This document shows, in pieces, positions 57,024 through 64,000 of a stretch of 64,000 nt of DNA. Position numbers and translations under genes: made by a program. Where the stretch lies: the NCBI GenBank assembly GCA_016708725.1, contig JADJFE010000001.1:496001-560000 (forward strand), in the 5' to 3' direction. This stretch comes from Candidatus Aalborgicola bjergmarkensis. Lineage in GTDB: Bacteria; Pseudomonadota; Gammaproteobacteria; Burkholderiales; Burkholderiaceae_C. Below the pieces are notes generated by a model. The model was not told the DNA's origin. It saw only the letters and a list, made by a program, of their open reading frames with translations, and ran no database searches. The number at the start of each line of letters is the position of its first letter. Position 1 is the stretch's first letter.

Positions 57024-57714
57024 CCCCGATGAAATCATCTTTTGGCAATACGGGTTTTTCAAGCTCAACGCCACCATTGCTTACACCTGGGCACTGATGC
57101 TCGTGCTGGCTGTCGGCGCCAAACTGATCACGCGCAGGCTTTCCACCGACCACACCCGCTCGCGCTGGCAGAACCTGCTTGAGATCGTCGTGACCGGCAT
57201 CGAAAAGCAAATTGAAGAGGTCGGACTAAGCCAGCCACGCCAATACATCGGCTTTCTTGGCACGCTGTTTCTGTTTGTCGCCATGGCCAGCCTGTGCACC
57301 GTGATTCCCGGCTACGAGCCGCCGACTGGTTCGCTGTCAACCACCGCCGCGCTTGCCTTGTGCGTGATGGTGACCGTGCCGCTGTTCGGCATTGAAGACC
57401 AGGGCCTGGGTGGCTACCTCAAGACTTACCTGGAGCCGACTGTCTTCATGCTGCCGTTCAACATCATCAGTGAAATCTCGCGCACGCTGGCGCTGGCGGT
57501 GCGCCTGTTTGGCAACATGATGAGCGGGGCGATGATCATCGGCATTCTGCTGAGCATCACGCCTTTCATCTTTCCGATCGTCATGACCTTGCTGGGGCTG
57601 CTCACGGGCATGGTGCAGGCCTATATTTTCAGCATCCTGGCGGCGGTTTACATCGCCGCCGCCACCCATGTGCCCAAGCCCAAGCCACAAGCTGAGCCGG
57701 TGCCCGAACTTTAA
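57013..57714 (+). CDS. atpB: N-type F-ATPase, subunit a
   Basis: A 233-residue membrane subunit forming the ion channels beside the c-ring. The key Arg is in SRTLALAVRLFGNMMSGAMI, and the late helices (IVMTLLGLLTGMVQAYIFSI, LAAVYIAAA) fit the family. It follows the split atpR, so its expression depends on read-through of the insertion or on a promoter inside it. A tail of Pro and Lys closes the protein. Confidence 0.93.
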   Translation: MHLSPDEIIFWQYGFFKLNATIAYTWALMLVLAVGAKLITRRLSTDHTRSRWQNLLEIVVTGIEKQIEEVGLSQPRQYIGFLGTLFLFVAMASLCTVIPGYEPPTGSLSTTAALALCVMVTVPLFGIEDQGLGGYLKTYLEPTVFMLPFNIISEISRTLALAVRLFGNMMSGAMIIGILLSITPFIFPIVMTLLGLLTGMVQAYIFSILAAVYIAAATHVPKPKPQAEPVPEL

Positions 57715-57740
57715 AACAACCTACCTATCAAGGAGTCGTT

Positions 57741-58022
57741 ATGGACAGTATGACAATGATCGCGGTGGCCTCCATCGTCATCGCCGGAATCACCACGGGC
57801 TTTGGCACCATGGGGCCTGCATTTGCCGAGGGGCGGGCTGTCGCGACAGCGCTTACGGCACTGGCGCAGCAGCCGGACGCCTCGGCCACCATCACCCGGA
57901 CCCTGTTTGTGGGCCTGGCAATGATCGAATCCACCGCGATCTACTGCTTTGTGGTGTCAATGATTCTGATTTTTGCCAACCCGTTCTGGAATCACGCTAT
58001 CGCCCTGGTTTCCGGAAAGTAA
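57741..58022 (+). CDS. atpE: N-type F-ATPase, subunit c, with Na+-binding signature
   Basis: A 93-residue proteolipid of two helices joined by the loop QQPDA. The second helix reads GLAMIESTAIYCFVVSMILI: the ion-binding Glu is followed by Ser-Thr and a Tyr three residues on (E-S-T-x-x-Y), the pattern of Na+-binding c subunits such as that of Ilyobacter, and the loop-side Gln is also present. This supports Na+ rather than H+ as the coupling ion. A ribosome site AAGGAG is at 57730-57735. Confidence 0.93.
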   Translation: MDSMTMIAVASIVIAGITTGFGTMGPAFAEGRAVATALTALAQQPDASATITRTLFVGLAMIESTAIYCFVVSMILIFANPFWNHAIALVSGK

Positions 58023-58025
58023 GCC

Positions 58026-58826
58026 ATGCTGATCGACTGGTTCACCGTCGGGGCGCAGGCGCTCAACTTTCTCGTCTTGGTGTGGCTGATGAAGCGCTTC
58101 CTTTACAAGCCTATCCTCGACGCCATCACCGCGCGGGAGAAGCGAATCGCCCTGACCATTGCCGACGCTGCCTTGAAACAAACCGCAGCGCAAAAAGAGC
58201 GCGACGCGTTTCAAAAGAAGAACGAGGATTTCGATCACCAGCGCAATGAATTGCTGGGACATGCCCAAGACGAGGCCAAGGCCGAGCGGCAGCGTCTTCT
58301 TGATGAAGCGCGACAAGTGGCCGACACCTTACGCGCCAAGAATCAAGTCGCGTTGACCAGCGAGTTGCAAACCCTGCATCAGGACATCGCTCGTCGTAGC
58401 CGCGAGGAAGTACTAGCCATTGCACAGAAGATTCTTACCGATCTGGCGGGTTTGGGTCTTGAAGAACGCATAGGCGCGGTGTTCTCGCAGCGTTTGCGAG
58501 AGCTTGACGACGAGGCCCGGGCGGGCCTTGCCAAGGCACTGAAAACATCGTCCAACTCGGTGCTTGTGCGCAGCGCCTGCGAGCTGCCCTCAACCCAACG
58601 CAATGACATTCAACAGGCGCTCAATGAGTTACTCTCGTCTGCCATCAAGATTGAGTTTGATACTGCGCCGGACTTGATCAGCGGCATCGAACTCACGGCC
58701 AACGGATGGAAGGTCGCCTGGAATATTGCGGATTTTCTTGTGTCACTGGAGCAGCACATCGGCGAACTCATCAAGAAACAGTCCGAACCGCAAGTCCACG
58801 CGGATGCGTCTGAGAAAGCTTCATGA
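58026..58826 (+). CDS. atpF: N-type F-ATPase, b subunit with delta-like C-terminus
   Basis: A 266-residue subunit: one N-terminal membrane helix (LNFLVLVWLMKRFLYKPILD), a long charged coiled coil (about 35-150) and a C-terminal domain of about 100 residues (ELPSTQRNDIQQALNELLSS, DLISGIELTANGWKVAWNIA) like the F-ATPase delta subunit. N-ATPase operons lack a separate delta gene, and the delta role is thought to be taken by this domain. Its stop overlaps atpA (ATGA). Confidence 0.9.
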   Translation: MLIDWFTVGAQALNFLVLVWLMKRFLYKPILDAITAREKRIALTIADAALKQTAAQKERDAFQKKNEDFDHQRNELLGHAQDEAKAERQRLLDEARQVADTLRAKNQVALTSELQTLHQDIARRSREEVLAIAQKILTDLAGLGLEERIGAVFSQRLRELDDEARAGLAKALKTSSNSVLVRSACELPSTQRNDIQQALNELLSSAIKIEFDTAPDLISGIELTANGWKVAWNIADFLVSLEQHIGELIKKQSEPQVHADASEKAS

Positions 58827-60406
58827 ACACGCCATCGGATAGCCTGAAAAGTGTCCTGGATGGCAGCTTTGCGGGCCTGAGTCAGGGTCGTGACACGTAC
58901 AAGGCACAACTGATTCCGCAAGAGGTGGGCACAATCACCAGTGTTTCAACCGCCATTGCCATGGTGTCCGGCCTGCCCGGTGTGGGCTTTGACGAACTGG
59001 TGAAGTTTCCCGACCATTTGTTCGGCATCGCCTTCAATGTGGACGAGACTGAAATCGGCGTCGTGCTGCTGGGCGATTATTCGCGGCTACATGCGGGCGA
59101 TAGAGTCGAGCGCACCGGTCGTGTGATGGATGTCATCGTGGGGGACGGCTTGCTGGGCCGAGTGATGGACCCACTGGGCCGCCCACTCGACGGCCAGGGG
59201 CCGGTGCTAGCCACCGCACGATTGCCCATTGAACGCCCGGCAGCGCCCATCATGGATCGCGCGCCGGTCACCGTGCCGCTGCAGACCGGCCTGAAAGTGG
59301 TTGATGCCTTGATTCCAATCGGGCGCGGCCAGCGCGAGCTGATTCTGGGCGATAGACAGACCGGCAAGACCGCCATCGCAATTGACACCATCCTCAACCA
59401 GCATGGTCAGGATGTGGTATGTGTTTATTGTGCGATTGGACAGCGTGCTTCGGCCGTGGCGAAGACGATCGCTGTATTAAAGGACAAGGGCGCGATGGTC
59501 TACACCGTCGTGGTGGTCACTGAGGGCAACGACCCTCCTGGCCTGGCCTACATTGCACCCTACGCCGCAACCAGCATTGCCGAGTATTTTATGGAAGCGG
59601 GCCGCGATGTGCTGATCGTGTACGACGACCTCACGCAGCATGCCCGTGCTTATCGCGAGTTGTCGCTACTGTTGCGCCGCCCACCCGGGCGAGAAGCCTT
59701 TCCGGGCGACATTTTCTATATTCACTCGCGCCTGCTGGAACGCGCAACGCGTCTTCGCGAGGAACGCGGCGGCGGATCACTTACGGCTCTGCCGATTATC
59801 GAGACTGAAGCACAGAACATTTCTGCCTACATCCCGACCAACCTGATTTCCATCACTGACGGGCAGATATACCTCTCGCCCGCGCTGTTCGAACTCGGCG
59901 TTCTGCCTGCCGTCGATGTCGGAAAATCTGTCTCGCGCGTTGGCGGAAAGGCACAACGCGCCACCTACCGCGCGGTGGCCAGCGACCTTAAGCTTGCCTA
60001 TGCGCAGTTCGAGGAACTGGAAAGCTTTGCCCGCTTTGGGGCGAGGCTGGACGAGGGCACCACCAAAATCATCGAACACGGACGGCGCATTCGGGCCTGC
60101 CTCAAGCAGCCGGAATCTGCGCCGGTGCCTGTCTCTGCACAAATTGCGGTGCTCATGGCATTGACCGAAAAGCTCTTTGACAGCGTGCCGCTTGACCGTA
60201 TGCCAGAGGCCGAGCAAGCGGTACGCGAAGCTGCGGCCAAGTTGCCCGAGGAGGTGCAGGCGTGTTTCGATACCGCCACCAAATTGAGTGATGCAGATAG
60301 GGATGCGATTGTCCAGATCGCCCGCACAGCGCTTGCCAGCTTTCAGCCCAAGGCTAAAACGGACTTCAGTTCTCAAACCAGGTCGGCTGGCAAGGAATCA
60401 TCATGA
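58823..60406 (+). CDS. atpA: N-type F-ATPase, alpha subunit
   Basis: A 527-residue regulatory nucleotide-binding subunit. Walker A is GDRQTGKTAIAID, Walker B region VLIVYDDLTQHARAYRELS, and LLLRRPPGREAFPGDIFYIH, TALPIIETEAQNISAYIPTN match the family closely. The Arg finger lies in SVSRVGGKAQ. It overlaps both atpF and atpG by 4 nt. Confidence 0.95.
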   Translation: MNTPSDSLKSVLDGSFAGLSQGRDTYKAQLIPQEVGTITSVSTAIAMVSGLPGVGFDELVKFPDHLFGIAFNVDETEIGVVLLGDYSRLHAGDRVERTGRVMDVIVGDGLLGRVMDPLGRPLDGQGPVLATARLPIERPAAPIMDRAPVTVPLQTGLKVVDALIPIGRGQRELILGDRQTGKTAIAIDTILNQHGQDVVCVYCAIGQRASAVAKTIAVLKDKGAMVYTVVVVTEGNDPPGLAYIAPYAATSIAEYFMEAGRDVLIVYDDLTQHARAYRELSLLLRRPPGREAFPGDIFYIHSRLLERATRLREERGGGSLTALPIIETEAQNISAYIPTNLISITDGQIYLSPALFELGVLPAVDVGKSVSRVGGKAQRATYRAVASDLKLAYAQFEELESFARFGARLDEGTTKIIEHGRRIRACLKQPESAPVPVSAQIAVLMALTEKLFDSVPLDRMPEAEQAVREAAAKLPEEVQACFDTATKLSDADRDAIVQIARTALASFQPKAKTDFSSQTRSAGKESS

Positions 60407-61296
60407 GCGACACCACCGCCAGCCTGAGTCGCAAGATTGGCACCGCTGGCGACCTTCAATCCGTGGTGCGCACGATGAAGGCGGTGGCGGCCTCAAGCAT
60501 CGGCCAATACGAAAGCGCTGTGCGCGCACTGGATGATTACTACCGCACGGTGCAGCTGGGGTTGGTCGCGTGCTTGCGCGAGATCGAACGGCCTGTTGTC
60601 CCAGCGCAAGCGCAGCACAGGGAAACTGCGGCCACAGCAGCCGTGGTGTTTGGTTCCGACCAAGGCTTGATCGGCCAGTTCAACGATGTGATGGCCGATT
60701 TTGTTGTCAAAACGCTGCTGGACTTACCGGTTCAAAAGACCGTCTGGACCGTCGGCGAGCGCATCCGCTCAAGGCTGACAGAAACAGATTTGCGGCTGGG
60801 CAAAAGCTTCATTCTTCCGGGCTCCATTGGCGCGATCACGCCGCTTGTTGGGCAGATTCTCATCGAAATTGAAACGCTGCGTGAAAAAGCTGAGATCGCG
60901 CAGGTCTACGTTTTTCACAACAGCCCCCACACCGGGGTGATTTACAACCCCACCTGCCAGCGGTTGCTGCCATTGGACGAGGTCTGGCGGAATGAATTGA
61001 CGGCAATGGCCTGGCCGACCAAGAATTTGCCAGAGGTCATGAATGGCGGGGCAACGACCTTGCTGGCCTTCGTGCGGGAATACCTGTTCGTCTCGCTTTT
61101 CAGGGCCTGCGCCGAATCCCTGGCCAGCGAAAACGCCAGTCGTCTGGCCGCCATGCAGCGCGCCGAAAAAAATATTGATGAACTGCTGGAAGACTTGAAT
61201 CGATCGTTTCACCGCCTGCGCCAGAGTGGCATTGACGAGGAATTATTCGATGTAACTTCTGGCTTCGAGCGGGAGGCGTTGCATGGGGTTCCGTAA
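60403..61296 (+). CDS. atpG: N-type F-ATPase, gamma subunit
   Basis: A 297-residue central stalk subunit: LSRKIGTAGDLQSVVRTMKA and VAASSIGQYESAVRALDDYY form the N-terminal helix, and the closing SENASRLAAMQRAEKNIDEL and LEDLNRSFHRLRQSGIDEEL the C-terminal helix of the coiled-coil shaft. Gamma subunits of this group are diverged from the housekeeping type. It ends the operon; gene fragments and repeats follow directly. Confidence 0.93.
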   Translation: MSDTTASLSRKIGTAGDLQSVVRTMKAVAASSIGQYESAVRALDDYYRTVQLGLVACLREIERPVVPAQAQHRETAATAAVVFGSDQGLIGQFNDVMADFVVKTLLDLPVQKTVWTVGERIRSRLTETDLRLGKSFILPGSIGAITPLVGQILIEIETLREKAEIAQVYVFHNSPHTGVIYNPTCQRLLPLDEVWRNELTAMAWPTKNLPEVMNGGATTLLAFVREYLFVSLFRACAESLASENASRLAAMQRAEKNIDELLEDLNRSFHRLRQSGIDEELFDVTSGFEREALHGVP

Positions 61297-61297
61297 T

Positions 61298-61408
61298 CCG
61301 TCATTGGCAGACCTCCTGTTGTTGCGAATTGGGTGTGGACTGGGTTACCGCAAGGCGGTAATCGACTTCCTGTACACGCGTCAGGGGCATGTGGAAAAAG
61401 CGGCGTAA
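61298..61408 (+). pseudogene. Chimeric remnant: CLC 3' end joined to nrtC 3' end
   Basis: 61298-61330 reads NPSLADLLLLRI, like the end of the CLC gene (YPSLAELQLLRI, 37050-37083). From 61340 it continues as GYRKAVIDFLYTRQGHVEKA, A, stop, nearly identical to the end of NrtC (21796-21864). The two pieces are in one open frame but have no start of their own. The dispersed repeat begins 6 bp after. Confidence 0.85.
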
Positions 61409-61414
61409 GGCTGC

Positions 61415-61463
61415 GTAAATTGATAGCTGTCCCCGCACATTCCACGCGGGCTGGTGTCATGCG
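61415..61463 (+). repeat. Dispersed ATAGCTGT-type repeat, near consensus
   Basis: AAATTGATAGCTGTCCCCGC, then ACATTCCACGCGGGCTGGTG. Its tail covers the stop of the antitoxin gene, as at 25151-25200. Confidence 0.9.
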
Positions 61464-61774
61464 GCCCTATGGGGCACCAGCTTGACTTGAAGATCACAGC
61501 CGACAGCCTCTGCATAGCGCTTGAGCGTAGCGAGTGAGGGTGCGTGCTTGCCGGCAGACTCAAGGCGCGAAATGGCACTTTTTGTGGTGCCCATGCGTTC
61601 GGCGACGGCATCTTGCGTGAGACCGGCACGTGCTCTGGCCTGTAGCATCTGGTTGGCGAGTTGGTACTCCAGTTCCAAGGCATCGTAGGCTTCGCTAAAA
61701 CCGCTACGCATCTGGGCGTTGGTAAGAAACTTCTTATGGTCGTGGGCAACAGGGTTGAATTTCAGATCAGGCAT
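61457..61774 (-). CDS. HigA-like XRE-family antitoxin
   Basis: A 105-residue antitoxin with a helix-turn-helix (ARAGLTQDAVAERMGTTKSA, ISRLESAGKHAPSL). It overlaps the end of the toxin gene by 8 nt, in the toxin-first order of HigBA systems. It would bind and neutralise the toxin and repress the operon. A nearly identical copy without a full toxin lies at 25193-25510. Confidence 0.9.
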   Translation of the reverse strand: MPDLKFNPVAHDHKKFLTNAQMRSGFSEAYDALELEYQLANQMLQARARAGLTQDAVAERMGTTKSAISRLESAGKHAPSLATLKRYAEAVGCDLQVKLVPHRAA

Positions 61775-62093
61775 TTTGCATTTCCTTTAGGCGCTGACGC
61801 GCCAGTTTCAGCTCGCGCTCCGGCGTCTGTTGTGTTTTTTTGATAAACGCATGCAGCACAATGACGCGCTTTCCAACCAAAAAACAGTAAAACGCACGAC
61901 CAATACCGCTATGCCCCTTGGGACGCAGCTCAAACAAGCCATCACCAAAAGCACGGGAGTGTGGAAGACGTAGGTTGGGGCCGTGCTCCACAAGTAACTC
62001 AACGAGCCGCGCGTAGTCAGCCAGAACATCGACAGGCCACGACTCAACCTCCAGAAGGACACGTTCGTGAAAATATTCGATCGTAAAAGCCAT
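61767..62093 (-). CDS. HigB-like toxin (phage Gp49-like / RelE superfamily)
   Basis: A 108-residue protein: VDVLADYARLVELLVEHGPN, then LRLPHSRAFGDGLFELRPKG and RAFYCFLVGKRVIVLHAFIK, and KTQQTPERELKLARQR at the end, the standard layout of Gp49-like HigB toxins. These are ribosome-dependent mRNA endonucleases. The basic and aromatic residues expected at the active site are present (R/K in RPKG and KK). It is paired with the antitoxin downstream. Confidence 0.9.
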   Translation of the reverse strand: MAFTIEYFHERVLLEVESWPVDVLADYARLVELLVEHGPNLRLPHSRAFGDGLFELRPKGHSGIGRAFYCFLVGKRVIVLHAFIKKTQQTPERELKLARQRLKEMQNA

Positions 62094-62180
62094 GCCTCAA
62101 TATTAGCAAATGTGAGAACTTTGGGTTTCTGGATTCAAGACGCTGAACGTTCGAGTCATGTGTTGTTCAAAGCGACGTAA

Positions 62181-62234
62181 CTAAAAACATAGCTGTCCCC
62201 GCACATTTCACGCGGGCTGCAGCCCGATTTGATC
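62181..62234 (+). repeat. Dispersed ATAGCTGT-type repeat, near consensus
   Basis: AACATAGCTGTCCCCGCACA, then TTTCACGCGGGCTGCAGCCC and GATTTGATC. The tail matches the copy at 31264 and ends one base before the vapC stop codon. Confidence 0.9.
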
Positions 62235-62235
62235 T

Positions 62236-62619
62236 TCAAGGAGTTCTTGGCCGGGCTTGATAAACCACCTGTGGTAGTGCGGCAAAGTCTGCATCCTGGG
62301 TATATACCAGGGCATTATTCTGGACAGCGGTTTGCCAGATCATGGCATCGGCCATGGCGAGTTTGTGCTGCTGGGCGGCCAGGGCGGCGTTGCAAAGGCC
62401 CATGGCATCCAGCCCCACCAGACGGCCTTTGCACAAAAAATCCATGGCCAGTCTGGCGGCAGATTCTCCACGCAGGTGTGCCAGTCGGCGTGTCACTTCG
62501 TACACCACGACATGGGGTACGAGCAATTTCTTTTCGTTTTCAATAATGGGGGCAAAAAAGTCGGCATTCGGACCGTTGGCAAAGTATTCCAGCCAACCGC
62601 AGGAGTCCACGATGTTCAT
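62236..62619 (-). CDS. vapC: VapC-type PIN-domain toxin
   Basis: A 127-residue PIN nuclease. The acidic residues are in MNIVDSCGWLEYF (Asp), VVVYEVTRRL (Glu), KLAMADAMIWQTA (Asp) and VYTQDADFAAL (Asp). VapC toxins cleave tRNA or rRNA. Its start overlaps the antitoxin stop (ATGA), the normal order vapB-vapC. Confidence 0.92.
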   Translation of the reverse strand: MNIVDSCGWLEYFANGPNADFFAPIIENEKKLLVPHVVVYEVTRRLAHLRGESAARLAMDFLCKGRLVGLDAMGLCNAALAAQQHKLAMADAMIWQTAVQNNALVYTQDADFAALPQVVYQARPRTP

Positions 62620-62828
62620 GGCACCAGCGCCTCGTCGTCATTCGGCACGGTGGTGTCGATACCAGCAAACAAACCACGCGCTGCCTGCATGGGTTGCAGC
62701 GGAATCAGTTCTATTTTTCCATCGGTCACACGTACTTCCAACTGTTGCCCGGCGATCAGATGCAGCGCATTGCGCACCGCTTTGGGAATGACCATCTGAA
62801 ATTTAGGAGAAAGTGAGATGGTTGTCAT
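62616..62828 (-). CDS. vapB: VapB-type antitoxin (AbrB/SpoVT fold)
   Basis: A 70-residue protein: MTTISLSPKFQMVIPKAVRN and ALHLIAGQQLEVRVTDGKIE form the swapped-hairpin DNA-binding domain, and the C-terminus (ARGLFAGIDTTVPNDDEA) is the toxin-binding tail. AAGGA lies 8 nt before the ATG. It represses its own operon with VapC in related systems. Confidence 0.92.
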   Translation of the reverse strand: MTTISLSPKFQMVIPKAVRNALHLIAGQQLEVRVTDGKIELIPLQPMQAARGLFAGIDTTVPNDDEALVP

Positions 62829-62890
62829 TTCAAAAAATCCTTCAGAAAACAGAGGTAAGATTATCTGTCATGTGGATTGTGGGTGTCATT

Positions 62891-63086
62891 CTCCTGATTC
62901 AATAGCTGTCCCCGCACGTTCCATAAGCCTTGCAAGCCGATTTGCCCTGAAAAACCCGTCCTGTATCAGCCTCCTGGCCTCCTGGTGGGGCGTTTTGGTG
63001 GGATGTGAGCGTGCCGTGAGGGTAAAATAGGAATGAAATCTGGCTGTAGCGCCCATGGAACGTGCGGATGTAGCTATAAAAATCAT
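62891..63086. repeat. MITE-like composite, second copy
   Basis: A plus-oriented repeat (62891-62943, ATTCAATAGCTGTCCCCGCA on) and a minus-oriented one (63036-63086, read backwards as TTTTTATAGCTACATCCGCA on) surround a core with GCCCTGAAAAAC, cctcctggcctcctggtggg and GGGATGTGAGCGTGCC. It matches 43521-43727 in order and sequence except for small gaps. The rest of 62829-63122 has no gene. Confidence 0.82.
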
Positions 63087-63122
63087 ACCATGGATGGTTG
63101 TCATTTGTGGCTTCCTGACGAC

Positions 63123-64000
63123 CTATCTTTCCGGGGAAGTGAAAATCCTGAGCCATAGAAAGCCGAGTGTTCCTGCTGTTGCCGACGCGAGGAGAATTGC
63201 AATCTTTGCGGCATTGATTGTCTGTGCATGTCCGACAAAGGCGAGATTGGTGATGAAGATGGACATCGTGAATCCGATACCCCCAAGGATACCCGCGCCA
63301 ATGATATGACGCCAATTCAAATCAGCCGGCAAGCGACATAGGCCGATTGCAACGGCCACGGCACACAGCACCGTTACACCCAAGGGTTTGCCTACGATCA
63401 ATCCGGCGGCGATGCCGACATTGTTCATGCTGGCCATGTTTTGTATCCAGTCCGCGCCGAAGATAACGCCCGTGTTTGCCAGTGCGAAAATCGGCAAGAC
63501 GATAAACGCAACAGGTTTGTGCAGGAAGTGTTCCAGTTTGTGCGACGGCGACTGCTCGTCGTCAGTCTTGGCGGAGAATGGAATTGCAAACGCCAGCATG
63601 ACGCCCGAGATGGTTGCGTGAACGCCAGACCTGAACATGAAAAACCACATCAATGCACCGCCAGCGAGGTATGGAACAAGGGACATGACGCGCAGACGGT
63701 TCAACCCAAGCAGCATGGCCCAGACTGCTACAGCGGCAACCAGGTGCCAGATTGAAAGTTTGGCTGTGTAGAAGGTGGCAATAATCACTATCGCACCCAG
63801 ATCATCAATGACAGCAAAAGCCACCACAAGAACTTTCAGGGACGCGGGAACACGGCTTGCGAGTATGGCCAAGACACCAAGAGTAAACGCGATGTCAGTT
63901 GCCATCGGTATCCCGATTCCGTCTTGCGTTGGCGTTCCCGCATTCAGCGAATAATGAATCAGCGCGGGTGTGACCATTCCGCCGATAGCCGCAAAAATTG
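63123..64000 (-). CDS. nhaA: Na+/H+ antiporter NhaA, second copy, cut by the window edge
   Basis: The frame is open to the right edge of the window, so the N-terminal part (about 100 residues) lies outside. The visible 291 residues include AVIDDLGAIVIIATFY with the ion-binding Asp pair, PMATDIAFTLGVLAILASRV and GIGFTMSIFITNLAFVGH. It differs from the copy at 31421 by about a dozen residues, mostly conservative, with no stop or frameshift, so both may work. DNA likeness continues for about 14 bases past the stop and then ends. It lies in the same orientation as the first copy. Confidence 0.92.
   Translation of the reverse strand, partial: IFAAIGGMVTPALIHYSLNAGTPTQDGIGIPMATDIAFTLGVLAILASRVPASLKVLVVAFAVIDDLGAIVIIATFYTAKLSIWHLVAAVAVWAMLLGLNRLRVMSLVPYLAGGALMWFFMFRSGVHATISGVMLAFAIPFSAKTDDEQSPSHKLEHFLHKPVAFIVLPIFALANTGVIFGADWIQNMASMNNVGIAAGLIVGKPLGVTVLCAVAVAIGLCRLPADLNWRHIIGAGILGGIGFTMSIFITNLAFVGHAQTINAAKIAILLASATAGTLGFLWLRIFTSPER

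Noticed and set aside
6598..63086. The dispersed repeats as a CRISPR array
   Set aside because: The copies are kilobases apart, in both orientations and variable in sequence; there is no regular spacing and no cas gene.
1..64000. tRNA, rRNA, riboswitch or phage attachment sites
   Set aside because: None was recognised by eye; the dedicated covariance-model search could not be run.

Overview
The window looks like a chromosomal segment of a Burkholderiales betaproteobacterium, probably a Comamonadaceae member close to Rhodoferax. The grounds are the gene content (TamA/TamB, RatA-RnfH, NirBD-NasA with NrtABC, DUF1840) and a dispersed intergenic repeat with core ATAGCTGTCCCCGCAC that I count about 16 times. 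No rRNA, tRNA or CRISPR array was recognised. This assignment is inference from protein style; no search was run.

Layout. 1-9 kb: a sensor pair (separate Cache-domain membrane protein plus PAS/histidine kinase, overlapping by 4 nt), ugpQ, ratA, rnfH, a DUF4124 protein, an alpha/beta hydrolase, a carboxymuconolactone decarboxylase-Rieske fusion, a SEC-C protein and a CBS-pair protein. 9-12.7 kb: two insertion sequences with recognisable ends and target duplications, which together break one DUF559 gene into three pieces. 12.7-25 kb: assimilatory nitrate cluster, nasA-nirD-nirB on the minus strand diverging from nrtABC, an MFS nitrate transporter on the plus strand, and a convergent PP2C-Ser/Thr kinase fusion. 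The divergent gap has near-consensus sigma-54 promoters facing both ways and an NtrC-like site. 25-31 kb: a partial toxin-antitoxin copy, then tamA-tamB.

31-64 kb: a segment bounded by two nhaA copies in the same orientation. Between them are a DUF389 membrane protein, a MarR regulator, a DapB-like reductase, a CLC channel, sucrose-phosphate synthase, sucrose phosphatase, amylosucrase, a glycosyltransferase, a GNAT-nitrilase pair, a diguanylate cyclase, a YbdK-type ligase with a gamma-glutamyl hydrolase, an MscS channel, and a full N-type (predicted Na+-translocating) F-ATPase operon whose atpR is split by an insertion element. Taken together (inference) this reads as an ion and osmotic stress region: Na+ export (NhaA, N-ATPase), anion movement (CLC), pressure release (MscS) and synthesis and turnover of sucrose.

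The most unusual feature is a set of short duplicated gene pieces, mostly 3' ends (nrtC, ybdK twice, nitrilase, diguanylate cyclase, a CLC gene, an antitoxin with toxin tail, plus internal pieces of nrtB and amylosucrase), lying next to copies of the dispersed repeat. Two places (43.5-43.7 and 62.9-63.1 kb) carry a composite of about 200 bp in which two repeat copies face each other around a shared core, like a MITE. This suggests that the repeat family, or recombination at it, has been copying neighbouring gene ends around the genome.
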